Shown: in pieces, positions 19,247 through 27,395 of the stretch
Numbering within the stretch: the stretch's first letter is position 1
How the letters are laid out: each line of letters opens with the position of its first letter
Assembly (NCBI RefSeq): GCF_002944405.1
Contig: NZ_CP024307.1
Coordinates: 2,500,501-2,564,500 of the forward strand
Direction: 5' to 3'
Length of the DNA stretch: 64,000 nucleotides
Source of the DNA: Sinorhizobium fredii
GTDB lineage: Bacteria; Pseudomonadota; Alphaproteobacteria; Rhizobiales; Rhizobiaceae
Position numbers and translations under genes: made by a program
Notes under the pieces: generated by a model
Database searches by the model: none
Seen by the model: only the letters and a program-made list of their open reading frames with translations
What the model was told of the DNA's origin: nothing

Positions 19247-20497
19247 ATGACAGAACTCGCCCACGATGCCGGCTTTGGCGGAAAGAACGCCAAGCTGAAG
19301 AGCGCGCTTCTCCAGCACCGGGCCCTTTCCCTCGCCGGACTGTCGGAACGCGTGTTCGGGCTGCTCTTCTCCGGCCTGGTCTACCCCCAGATCTGGGAAG
19401 ATCCGATTGTCGACATGGAAGCAATGCAGATCGAGCCCGGCCACCATATCGTGACTATCGGCTCCGGCGGCTGCAACATGCTGACCTATCTGTCCGCCGG
19501 CCCGGCGCACATCGACGTGGTCGACCTCAATCCCCACCATATCGCCTTGAACCGGCTGAAGCTTGCCGCCCTCCGTCACCTGCCGAGTCACAAGGATGTC
19601 GTACGGTTCCTGGGCAGTGCCGGCACGCGTTCGAACATCCAGGCCTTCGATCTCTTCATAGCGCCCAAGCTCGATCAAGCCACTCGCACCTACTGGAACG
19701 GCCGCGACATGGCGGGTCGCCGCCGCATCGGCGTCTTCGGCCGCAATATCTATCACACCGGCCTTCTCGGCCGCTTCATCGCCGCCAGCCACCTTCTGGC
19801 GCGGCTCCACGGCGTCAATCCCGCGGATTTCGTCGAGGCACGCTCCATGCGCGAGCAGCGGCAATTCTTCGACGACAAGCTCGCACCGCTCTTCGACCGG
19901 CCGATCATCCGCTGGATCACCGGCCGCAAGAGTTCGCTTTTCGGCCTCGGCATCCCGCCGCAGCAGTTCGACGAACTCGCCAGCCTCAGCCAGGAGAAAT
20001 CGCTGGCCCAAGTGCTGCGCCATCGTCTCGAAAAGCTGACGTGCCACTTTCCGCTGCGCGAGAACTACTTCGCCTGGCAGGCTTTCGGCCGGCGCTATCC
20101 GCTCCCGCACGAGGGCGAGTTGCCGCCCTATCTGCAGACATCCAATTACGAAACTATCCGCAACCACACGGACCGGGTCACGGTCCATCACGAGAGCTTC
20201 ACCGATTTGCTCGGCCGCAAGCCGGCCTCTTCCGTCGATCGCTATGTGCTCCTCGATGCGCAGGACTGGATGGCCGACCGGCAGCTGAACGACCTCTGGA
20301 GCGAAATCACCCGCACCGCCGCGCCGGGCGCCGTGGTGATCTTCCGCACCGCTGCAGAAGCGAGCATCCTGCCGGGACGTCTCTCCGAAGCCCTGCTCGA
20401 CCAGTGGCACTACGATGCGGAGACTTCGTCGAAGCTCGGTGCCGAGGACCGTTCGGCCATCTATGGTGGCTTCCACATTTACCGGAAGAGAGCATGA
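19247..20497 (+). CDS. btaA: S-adenosylmethionine:diacylglycerol 3-amino-3-carboxypropyltransferase BtaA
   Basis: The 416-residue protein makes diacylglyceryl homoserine from diacylglycerol and SAM, the first step of the phosphorus-free membrane lipid DGTS. It has the DUF3419 layout: FSGLVYPQIWEDP near residue 41, then a SAM-binding-like stretch (HHIVTIGSGGCNMLTYL) and DVVDLNPHHIALNRLKL. The next gene, overlapping by ATGA, is the N-methyltransferase of the same pathway, which fixes the call. A possible Pho box stands upstream. The product replaces phospholipids when phosphate is scarce. Confidence 0.95.
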   Translation: MTELAHDAGFGGKNAKLKSALLQHRALSLAGLSERVFGLLFSGLVYPQIWEDPIVDMEAMQIEPGHHIVTIGSGGCNMLTYLSAGPAHIDVVDLNPHHIALNRLKLAALRHLPSHKDVVRFLGSAGTRSNIQAFDLFIAPKLDQATRTYWNGRDMAGRRRIGVFGRNIYHTGLLGRFIAASHLLARLHGVNPADFVEARSMREQRQFFDDKLAPLFDRPIIRWITGRKSSLFGLGIPPQQFDELASLSQEKSLAQVLRHRLEKLTCHFPLRENYFAWQAFGRRYPLPHEGELPPYLQTSNYETIRNHTDRVTVHHESFTDLLGRKPASSVDRYVLLDAQDWMADRQLNDLWSEITRTAAPGAVVIFRTAAEASILPGRLSEALLDQWHYDAETSSKLGAEDRSAIYGGFHIYRKRA

Positions 20498-21171
20498 GCG
20501 GCCCGCCGTCCGTTGGCAACAGCCATGCCCGGCTCATGGACCGGATGTACCGCTACCAGCGCTACATCTATGATTTTACCAGGAAATATTACCTCTTCGC
20601 CCGCGACACGCTGATCCGCGAACTGGACGCGCCGCCGGGCGGTTCGGTGCTCGAGATCGGCTGCGGCACCGGGCGTAACCTGGCGATGATCGGCGATCTC
20701 TATCCAACGGCACGCCTTTTCGGTCTCGACATCTCCGCCGAGATGCTCGCAACCGCCAAGGCGAAGCTTCGGCGCCACGGACGGCCGGATGCAAACCTGC
20801 GCATAGCCGACGCGACGAACTTCACTGCCGCCTCTTTCGGTGAGGCGGGCTTTGACCGAATCGTCATCTCCTATGCGCTGTCGATGATTCCCGACTGGCA
20901 GAAGGCGGTCGACGCGGCGATCGACGCCCTCCATCCGGGCGGCTCGCTGCATGTCGCCGATTTCGGCCAGCAGGAGGGATGGCCGGGCGGCTTCCGCCGC
21001 CTCCTCCAGGGCTGGCTGAAGCGCTTTCACGTCACGCCACGCGAATCGCTGTTCGACGTCATGCGCGCCAGGGCCGAGCGGGACGGCGCCGCACTGGAGC
21101 TCAGGACGATCGGCAGAGGCTATGCATGGATCGCTGTCTACCGCCGTCCGGCGGACGTGCAGGCTCCGTGA
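20494..21171 (+). CDS. btaB: Diacylglyceryl homoserine N-methyltransferase BtaB
   Basis: The 225-residue class I SAM methyltransferase adds three methyl groups to diacylglyceryl homoserine to give DGTS. The SAM motif VLEIGCGTGRNLAMI is at about 50-64, and LFGLDISAEMLATAK follows. ATG 20494 overlaps the btaA stop, the typical btaAB arrangement. The reading frame is open well upstream inside btaA, but those starts have no support. No membrane segment is present, so the enzyme probably acts at the membrane surface. Confidence 0.94.
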   Translation: MSGPPSVGNSHARLMDRMYRYQRYIYDFTRKYYLFARDTLIRELDAPPGGSVLEIGCGTGRNLAMIGDLYPTARLFGLDISAEMLATAKAKLRRHGRPDANLRIADATNFTAASFGEAGFDRIVISYALSMIPDWQKAVDAAIDALHPGGSLHVADFGQQEGWPGGFRRLLQGWLKRFHVTPRESLFDVMRARAERDGAALELRTIGRGYAWIAVYRRPADVQAP

Positions 21172-21324
21172 TCGGCCAGCGCGACAGCAATGCAATTGCC
21201 GCTTGAGCTAACTCAAATTTTACGATGTTATGGTGAAAAGGAGGTCAAGCCTCCCTGGGGACATCACCATCATGGAAACCATCGCGTGAGGCAGGATCGT
21301 CGTTCGTCTGCAAACGGAACCCTC

Positions 21325-22104
21325 ATGCGCCGGCTCCTCCTGGCTTTGCTGCCCATCGCCACCATTCTCTCCGCCTGCACGTCCACCGACTACGACCTCG
21401 TGCGCACGGCCTCCATACCGCCGCGCTTCCAGGACACCGATCCGCAGGATTTCGGCGATCGCACACCGCACCATCACAGCGTCCACGGCATCGACGTTTC
21501 CAAATGGAACGGCGACATCGACTGGATGAGGGTCAAGAACTCCGGCGTTTCCTTCGCCTTCATCAAGGCAACCGAGGGCAAGGACCGCGTCGATTCGCGC
21601 TTCCACGAATATTGGCCGCGCGCGCGCGCCGCCGGGCTCGCCTATGCCCCCTACCATTTCTACTATTTCTGCTCGAGCGCGGACGCGCAGGCCGACTGGT
21701 TCATCGCCAATGTACCGAGGAGCGCTGTCCATCTGCCGCCGGTTCTCGATGTCGAGTGGAACGGCGAATCGAAGACCTGCCGCTACCGCCCGTCGCCGGA
21801 CACCGTGCGCTCCGAGATGAAGCGGTTCATGGACCGCTTGGAAGCGCATTACGGCAAGCGGCCGATCATCTACACCTCCGTCGATTTCCACCGCGACAAT
21901 CTCGTCGGCGCCTTCAACGACTATCACTTCTGGGTGCGTTCCGTCGCCAAGCACCCCAAGGACATTTACGTCGACCGACGCTGGGCCTTCTGGCAATACA
22001 CCAGCACCGGAGTCATTCCGGGCATCGAAGGCCATACCGACATCAACGCCTTCGCGGGCTCCGCCAAGAATTGGAAGAAATGGGTGGCGGCGGTTTCGCA
22101 ATAG
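21325..22104 (+). CDS. GH25 muramidase, lipoprotein
   Basis: The 259-residue protein begins with a lipoprotein signal peptide (lipobox LSAC, Cys18). It then has a glycoside hydrolase family 25 domain: HGIDVSKWNGDIDW (D57) opens it and LDVEWNG (D142, E144) holds the catalytic acid pair. YTSVDF and WAFWQYT are further family motifs. It would hydrolyse MurNAc-GlcNAc bonds. ATG 21325 was chosen because it starts exactly at the signal peptide, although the frame is open to 21190. A 19-codon leader frame starts at 21229, but nothing supports its use. Confidence 0.88.
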   Translation: MRRLLLALLPIATILSACTSTDYDLVRTASIPPRFQDTDPQDFGDRTPHHHSVHGIDVSKWNGDIDWMRVKNSGVSFAFIKATEGKDRVDSRFHEYWPRARAAGLAYAPYHFYYFCSSADAQADWFIANVPRSAVHLPPVLDVEWNGESKTCRYRPSPDTVRSEMKRFMDRLEAHYGKRPIIYTSVDFHRDNLVGAFNDYHFWVRSVAKHPKDIYVDRRWAFWQYTSTGVIPGIEGHTDINAFAGSAKNWKKWVAAVSQ

Positions 22105-22247
22105 GCGAGAATGCCGCCCGCACCGACGCCTGGCGGACCGATTTCTTCATTCGGTCATAATGCTCTGAGAAAGCACCGGCATATTGATCTGCGCAATTTC
22201 GCAAGCCCGACGGCCGCGCCAGGCCACGCGGGCCCTCGAAAGGAATT

Positions 22248-23465
22248 ATGATGATTGGCAAGGCTCGCAACGCGTTCCTCACCCTTGGCCTGCTCGCCCT
22301 CTCCAGCACCTCGGCGCTGGCTCAGACGCAGCCCCAACCGCAGACCCCCGTTGCCTGCGGCGGCGATCTCGCTGCCTTTCTGGAGGGCGTCAAGGCCGAG
22401 GCGATCGGCAAGGGCATCCCCGCCGATGTCGCGGACCGGGCGCTCGCCGGGGCGGCCATCGACCAGAAGGTATTGAGTCGCGACCGCGCCCAGGGCGTGT
22501 TCAAGCAGACCTTCACCGAGTTTTCCAAGCGCACCGTCAGCAAGGCGCGGCTCGACATCGGCGCCCAGAAGATGAAGGAATATGCCGACGTCTTCGCCCG
22601 CGCGGAGAGTGAGTTCGGCGTGCCGGCGCCGGTGATCACGGCGTTCTGGGCGATGGAAACCGATTTCGGCGCCGTTCAGGGCGATTTCAACACACGCAAT
22701 GCGCTGGTGACGCTGGCGCATGACTGCCGCCGGCCGGAAATGTTCCGGCCGCAGCTCCTTGCCGCCATCGAAATGGTCCAGCACGGCGATCTCGACCCGG
22801 CGGTGACCACGGGCGCCTGGGCCGGCGAGATCGGTCAGGTGCAGATGCTGCCGGAGGACATCATCGCCTATGGCATCGATGGCGACGGCGATGGGCACGT
22901 AAATCTGAAGAAGAGCGCGCCGGATTCAATTCTGACCGCGGCGAAGTTTATCCAGAGCCTCGGCTTCACCGCGGGACAGCCCTGGATCCAGGAAGTCAGC
23001 GTGCCGGATGAACTGCCCTGGGAAAAGACGGGCCTGCAGGCGGGCATGACGGCGGGCGACTGGTTCGCTCTTGGCGTCACTCCGCGCGACGGCAATACCT
23101 CGCATGGGTCGCTTGAGGCCTCGCTGGTGCTGCCCCAGGGGCGAAAGGGCGTAGCCTTCCTGACCTACCCGAACTTCAAGATCTATCTCGAATGGAACCA
23201 GTCGTTCATCTATACGACGTCGGCCGCCTATTTCGCCACCCGCCTCGCCGGCGCCCCGCCCTACCAGGCCGGCAATCCGGAACCGGGCCTCGGCGATGCG
23301 GAGATGAAGGCACTGCAGACGAAGCTGCAGGCGCTCGGCCACGACGTCGGCAAGATCGACGGTATTCTCGGCTCGGGCACACGCACGGCCCTGCAGAAGG
23401 AGCAGCTGAAACTCGGCCTGCCGGCCGACGGTTGGGCGACGCCGGATCTGCTCCAGGCGCTCTGA
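22248..23465 (+). CDS. Membrane-bound/secreted lytic transglycosylase MltB family with peptidoglycan-binding domain
   Basis: The 405-residue product has a signal peptide (cut near ALAQT, 25). Its MltB-like SLT_2 catalytic domain contains the catalytic glutamate E137 in FWAMETDFG. NTRNALVTLAHDCRRPEMFR and GAWAGEIGQVQMLPEDI are typical of the family. A PG_binding_1 repeat lies at the C-terminus (about 340-405; LQALGHDVGKIDGILGSGT). The enzyme forms anhydro-MurNAc ends. A homologue with this domain pair is common in rhizobia. The ribosome site is GAAAGGAATT before the first ATG. Confidence 0.92.
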   Translation: MMIGKARNAFLTLGLLALSSTSALAQTQPQPQTPVACGGDLAAFLEGVKAEAIGKGIPADVADRALAGAAIDQKVLSRDRAQGVFKQTFTEFSKRTVSKARLDIGAQKMKEYADVFARAESEFGVPAPVITAFWAMETDFGAVQGDFNTRNALVTLAHDCRRPEMFRPQLLAAIEMVQHGDLDPAVTTGAWAGEIGQVQMLPEDIIAYGIDGDGDGHVNLKKSAPDSILTAAKFIQSLGFTAGQPWIQEVSVPDELPWEKTGLQAGMTAGDWFALGVTPRDGNTSHGSLEASLVLPQGRKGVAFLTYPNFKIYLEWNQSFIYTTSAAYFATRLAGAPPYQAGNPEPGLGDAEMKALQTKLQALGHDVGKIDGILGSGTRTALQKEQLKLGLPADGWATPDLLQAL

Positions 23466-23608
23466 CGCCAAAATCGAAACCCCTGAGCAATTTCGCAAGA
23501 AGCGGGTGGCAACGCCCGCTTCTTCGCATTATCGCTTGCGCAATCGCAAATTGCTGGATTGGATACGCCCGGCGAATCCAATCCGGCTTCGATCGCAGCA
23601 GGGCCCAA

Positions 23609-24547
23609 ATGCTATCATCCGGCAGAACCGCCACCACCCACATGACCCTGCGGCTTTGGCTGCTGCTGATGCTGCTCGGCCTGATCTGGGGCGGGTCTTT
23701 CTTTTTCGCCCGCGTGGCGGTTGCCCATGTCCCGCCCTTCACGCTCGTGCTGCTGCGCCTCAGCCTCGCCGCGATCGCCCTGCACATCTACTTGCGCGGC
23801 AATCATGGCCTCTACCCGGCGCTCGTTGGACGCTGGCGGGAATTTCTGGTCATGGGCCTCGTCAACAACGCCATTCCGCATGCTTTCATCTTTCTCGGCC
23901 AGACCCATATCGGTGCCGGGCTGGCCGCCATTCTGAACGCGACGACGCCCGTCTGGACGGTGCTCATTGCCAATGTCGCAACGGAAGACGAGCGCTTGAC
24001 CGCGGCCAAGATCAGCGGCTGTCTGCTCGGGCTCACCGGCACCGTGGTGCTCATCGGCCCGAGCGCGTTAGCAGGCCTTTTCGGGGACGCGGGGGACGTA
24101 CCGCTCTGGGCCCTCGTCCTGCCGGTTCTCGCGGCCGTGAGCTATGGCCTGTCCGCCACCTACGGCAAGCGCTTTCGCAATCTGGCGCCGCCGGTGACGG
24201 CCGCCGGACAACTGACGGCCTCGACCATCGTCATGCTGCCGGTCGCCGCCTTCGTGGACACCCCATGGATCCTCCCGATGCCGCCGCTCTCCGCCGTGCT
24301 GGCGATCCTCGGCCTGGCGCTCGTCTCGACCGCCTATGCCTATATTCTGTTCTTCCGCATCATGGCGGAGGCCGGTGCCACCAACACGTCGCTGGTCACG
24401 CTTCTCGTGCCGCCAAGCGCGATTCTTCTCGGCTATCTCTTCCTTGGCGAGACGCTGCAGGTCACCGACCTCGCCGGGATGGCGCTGATCGCGGCGGGCC
24501 TCGCCGTCCTCGATGGGCGCATGTTGCGGCCGCGCTCGTCGACCTGA
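23609..24547 (+). CDS. EamA/DMT-family permease
   Basis: The protein (312 residues, or 301 if the ATG at 23642 is used) has ten hydrophobic segments in two EamA repeats. The first repeat starts LGLIWGGSFFFARVAVAHVPPF; the second contains FFRIMAEAGATNTSLVTLLVPPSAILLGYLFLGE, a classic drug/metabolite-transporter signature. It is probably an exporter of metabolites. The start at 23609 has a weak AGCAGGG ribosome site, while 23642 has none. No neighbouring gene suggests a substrate. Confidence 0.88.
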   Translation: MLSSGRTATTHMTLRLWLLLMLLGLIWGGSFFFARVAVAHVPPFTLVLLRLSLAAIALHIYLRGNHGLYPALVGRWREFLVMGLVNNAIPHAFIFLGQTHIGAGLAAILNATTPVWTVLIANVATEDERLTAAKISGCLLGLTGTVVLIGPSALAGLFGDAGDVPLWALVLPVLAAVSYGLSATYGKRFRNLAPPVTAAGQLTASTIVMLPVAAFVDTPWILPMPPLSAVLAILGLALVSTAYAYILFFRIMAEAGATNTSLVTLLVPPSAILLGYLFLGETLQVTDLAGMALIAAGLAVLDGRMLRPRSST

Positions 24548-24791
24548 GGGGAATCAAAAACAGCTGCCGGGTACGGCTTTGAGACGCTTCACAGACCGTT
24601 ACAAGCGTTCACATTAACCTTCCGGCAGCAATTGTGAAAATAATGTGGCATTTGATTCATAAAACGATTCAGACACTTAGGGCTGTGAATATCGGAGCTG
24701 GGATACACGGTTTTCGCGCTGCAGCACAAGTTTCGCTTTTATGCGCCGCTTTTTGGCCCTATGTTTTACCCGTCAACGCAGGGAGGATCCT

Positions 24792-24869
24792 ATGGGACTT
24801 ACACATTCGTTGAATGTCCTCATGATCAGTGCAGCGTTCGCATTCGTGGCGGTTATGCTCTTCGTCTGA
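24792..24869 (+). CDS. 25-residue single-span membrane peptide
   Basis: A GGGAGG ribosome site 6 nt upstream leads to an ATG and 25 codons. The product starts MGLTHSLNVLM and then forms one hydrophobic segment (ISAAFAFVAVMLFV) up to a TGA. The predicted peptide is a short alpha-helical membrane protein with the polar end first. I do not know a named family. The ideal ribosome site, clean hydrophobic helix and 14-bp terminator 117 bp downstream make a real gene likely. The 244 bp before it hold no other gene and presumably carry its promoter. Confidence 0.6.
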   Translation: MGLTHSLNVLMISAAFAFVAVMLFV

Positions 24870-24985
24870 CGAAAGGCCGCTGAAAGTCCAAACCGAGGGA
24901 CTTAAATTTCCGGAAACTCCAATTTTCAGCAGAAGAGGTAACGAAGGCCGCTCCGAGAGCACCCGGCCAGAGCTGCGACATCAGA

Positions 24986-25019
24986 AAAGCCCATGAACGA
25001 CGAACCGTTCATGGGCTTT
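24986..25019. terminator. Bidirectional rho-independent terminator
   Basis: Perfect 14-bp arms (AAAGCCCATGAACG and its complement) enclose a 6-nt loop. The stem is followed by T-rich sequence on the plus strand and bordered by A's on the other side, so it can work in both directions. It would end the small-peptide transcript, and possibly metF on the minus strand. Confidence 0.8.
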
Positions 25020-25045
25020 CGCTTCTCTTGGAGTCGGATTCAGGC

Positions 25046-25148
25046 CTACAGCGCCGCGCGTCTTTTCAGACGCGCGAAGGACGCTGTAACACTTTGAATC
25101 TACGCATCGTGCTTTCCGAAAATCCATTCCGATTTTCGCGCCGATGCG
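25046..25148 (+). repeat. Two-hairpin intergenic repeat, copy A (RIME-like)
   Basis: The unit has a first hairpin (CTACAGCG ... CGCTGTAA with inner GCGCGTCT/AGACGCGC), the link ACTTTGAATC, and a second hairpin (CGCATCG ... CGATGCG with inner CGAAAATC/GATTTTCG). Copies B (37801-37905) and C (50852-50953) share the plan. Its end abuts the metF stop codon. It resembles rhizobial intergenic mosaic elements (RIME), but the family name is from memory. Confidence 0.75.
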
Positions 25149-26081
25149 CTAAGCCGTAGCGACCGCCGGATAGGAGGGTGCGGCGGCGGGCCTGAGCGGT
25201 CGGCGCTGATAGCCGACCAGTTCACAGACGGCCGCGATGAGCGGCGACCGGTTCATCGTATAAAGGTGGAAGTCGCGTAGACCCCGACGCGCCAAATCGA
25301 CGATCTGTTCGGCAGCGATATGGCTCGCCTCCTTGAACCGCTCCTCCGGCTGGTCGTCGAGATGAGCAAGCCGCGAGATGATCGCCTCCGGTACCTTCGA
25401 GCCGCAAAGTCCGGCGAAACGGATGACCTGCGTCAGATTGTTGATCGGCAGGATGCCCGGGACGACCGGGATCTGCACGCCGGCGCGCCGCACCCGCTCG
25501 AGATATCGTTCGAAATCGTCATTGTCGAAGAAGAACTGGGTGATCGCGCGCGTGGCGCCGCTGTCGACCTTGCGCTTCAGCATGTCGATATCGGCCGCGA
25601 CATCAGCGCTCTCCGGGTGCTTTTCCGGATAGGCGGAGACGGAAATCTCGAAATCGCCGCGGGCACGAAGCGCCTTGACGAGCGACGCCGAGCTTTCATA
25701 TCCGCCCGGAAAGGGCTCGTAGGCGCTGCCGATACCGCCTTGCGGATCACCCCTCAGCGCTACGAAATGCCGGACGCCACAGGCGACGAACTCGTCGATC
25801 ACCGCATCGACTTCGGCTTTCGGCGCGCCGACGCAGGTCAGGTGGGCCGCCGTGTTGTTCAGCCCCATCTCCCCAATCATCCGCTTGACCGTGGTCAACG
25901 AACGCGCCTTGGTCGAGCCGCCGGCTCCGTAGGTCACCGTCTGAAATGCCGGCGCGAAGACCGAGAGATCCGATATGGTCTGGAAGAGCTGGATTTCCAT
26001 CTCTTCGTTCTTCGGCGGAAAGTATTCGAAGGAAAGTCTGAGATTGCCGCGCTCCGCGGGATAAAGCGTCCGTGCGTTCAT
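25149..26081 (-). CDS. metF: 5,10-methylenetetrahydrofolate reductase MetF
   Basis: The 310-residue flavoenzyme reduces methylene-THF to methyl-THF, the methyl donor for methionine. Motifs seen are FEYFPPKNEE (19-28), TYGAGGST, HLTCVGA, ALRGDP (FAD/NADH site), YPEKHP, and the long stretch with ITQFFFDNDDF. The length fits bacterial MetF. Its ATG is 2 nt after the stop of the ArsR-methyltransferase gene, so the pair is an operon with the regulator first. This supports control by methyl-cycle status. Confidence 0.95.
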   Translation of the reverse strand: MNARTLYPAERGNLRLSFEYFPPKNEEMEIQLFQTISDLSVFAPAFQTVTYGAGGSTKARSLTTVKRMIGEMGLNNTAAHLTCVGAPKAEVDAVIDEFVACGVRHFVALRGDPQGGIGSAYEPFPGGYESSASLVKALRARGDFEISVSAYPEKHPESADVAADIDMLKRKVDSGATRAITQFFFDNDDFERYLERVRRAGVQIPVVPGILPINNLTQVIRFAGLCGSKVPEAIISRLAHLDDQPEERFKEASHIAAEQIVDLARRGLRDFHLYTMNRSPLIAAVCELVGYQRRPLRPAAAPSYPAVATA

Positions 26082-26083
26082 TC

Positions 26084-27103
26084 TCAAATTCCCCCCGCCT
26101 GTAGGCGCTGTCGCGGCATATCGGCCACAGCGGCAGCCCGCTCGTCGCGCGCCAGCCAGATCGTGACCGTCAGTTTCCCCTCTTCCCCGCCTTCCGGGGC
26201 AAGATCCGTCGTCTTCTCGAGTGTCAGTCCGGCCTTCTGCAGCCAATCGGCCATCGTCTGATGGGCAAAGCCAAGGCGGGCGTGAGCGTGCTCGTTGCGC
26301 AGATATTCGAGGCCGTGCGGGGCAAAATCGATGATCACGAGCCGCCCTCCGGGCACGAGCATGCGCGCCGCCTCGGCGATCGCCGCCTCCGGATCTTCGA
26401 GGAAGTGGAGCACCTGATGGATCGTCACGAGGTCGAAGGACTGGCCGTCCAGCGGCAGGTTGAAGATGTCGCCGTGGCGGATCGAAGCCTTGGTGATGCC
26501 GGCCCGGTCGAGATTGGAACGTGCCACCGCCAGCATGTCACGGCTGGCGTCGACGCCGATACCGCGCCGGTAGAGCCCCTCGAAGAGCTGCAGGATGCGG
26601 CCCGTGCCGGTTCCGAGATCGAGCAGGCTGTCGACCGGTTCGTCGCCGACCATCGTCTTCAAGGCTGCCTCGACGTCGCCTTCGCTGACATGCAGGCGCC
26701 TCAGCTCGTCCCACTCGGCAGCGTTGCGGCTGAAATAGGCCTGGGCCTTCTCGGCGCGCGCCTTCTTCAGGGTCGCAAGCCGAATGGAATCTCTGGCAAG
26801 GATCGCATCGTCCGGTGCCGACGCCGCGAGAAGCTCGCGGACAAGCGCGACCCGCCCGCCCTCCTGCCGTAGACGGAAATAGGCCCAGGCGCCCTCCTGG
26901 TAGCGATCGATCAGCGCCACTTCCGCAAGCAGTTTCAGGTGCCGGGAAATGCGAGGCTGCGACTGGCCGAGAATTTCGGTAAGATCGGTCACGGTCAGAT
27001 CGCCGGCCGCAAGCAGCGCCAGAAGACGCATACGCGTCGGCTCGCCCGCCGCCTTCAGGACGTCGACCAAGGCATCCAAGCCAAGCGTTCCACGGTTCGT
27101 CAT
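26084..27103 (-). CDS. ArsR-type regulator fused to a SAM-dependent methyltransferase domain
   Basis: The 339-residue protein has an ArsR winged helix (about 8-95; TVTDLTEILGQSQPRISRHLKLL) and a class I methyltransferase domain with DLGTGTGRIL at 162-171 and a late VPGGRLVIIDFAPHG. It shares an operon with metF. Related ArsR proteins sense S-adenosylhomocysteine or SAM and control the methionine cycle, so a sensor rather than an enzyme role is plausible. The start at 27103 has a GAGGA site 6 nt upstream. In-frame ATG 27115 and GTG 27121 are less likely. A perfect inverted repeat lies just upstream. The 292 bp up to ettA contain no other gene. Confidence 0.88.
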   Translation of the reverse strand: MTNRGTLGLDALVDVLKAAGEPTRMRLLALLAAGDLTVTDLTEILGQSQPRISRHLKLLAEVALIDRYQEGAWAYFRLRQEGGRVALVRELLAASAPDDAILARDSIRLATLKKARAEKAQAYFSRNAAEWDELRRLHVSEGDVEAALKTMVGDEPVDSLLDLGTGTGRILQLFEGLYRRGIGVDASRDMLAVARSNLDRAGITKASIRHGDIFNLPLDGQSFDLVTIHQVLHFLEDPEAAIAEAARMLVPGGRLVIIDFAPHGLEYLRNEHAHARLGFAHQTMADWLQKAGLTLEKTTDLAPEGGEEGKLTVTIWLARDERAAAVADMPRQRLQAGGI

Positions 27104-27118
27104 CGCGATCCTCATCAA

Positions 27119-27140
27119 CACATAAAGATATGTTTATGTG
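27119..27140. promoter_or_regulatory. Perfect inverted repeat, probable operator of the ArsR-methyltransferase-metF operon
   Basis: CACATAAA-N6-TTTATGTG is a perfect 8-bp dyad, AT-rich in a GC-rich region, 16 bp upstream of the regulator start. ArsR-family proteins bind such dyads, and the placement fits autorepression. Confidence 0.65.
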
Positions 27141-27395
27141 ATTTGAAGACGGCGCGCAAGCGGGATTTGCGCGGAAAGGCAAGGAGATGACGCTTCCCGG
27201 ACATGAAAGCGGGCAGACCTTACGATCCGCCCGCGCAGCGATGTTACGAGTTGGACGCGGCAGCCGCGGACAGGAGCGGCGGGGCTGCTCAAGCGCGGCT
27301 CCCGTCCCGTCGCACAAGTTGCCACATCCGCGCGGCAAATGCGCCGAAGCACACCGGGACATCCGACGGCGTGTGCGGCGCCCCCGAGTGGTTGA

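Noticed and set aside
19211..20476. A 421-codon open frame antisense to btaA
   Set aside because: btaA has strong family motifs and an overlapping partner gene; the antisense product has none.
21229..21288. A 19-codon leader frame before the GH25 gene
   Set aside because: It has no clear attenuator structure or run of one amino acid, and no ribosome site at its start.
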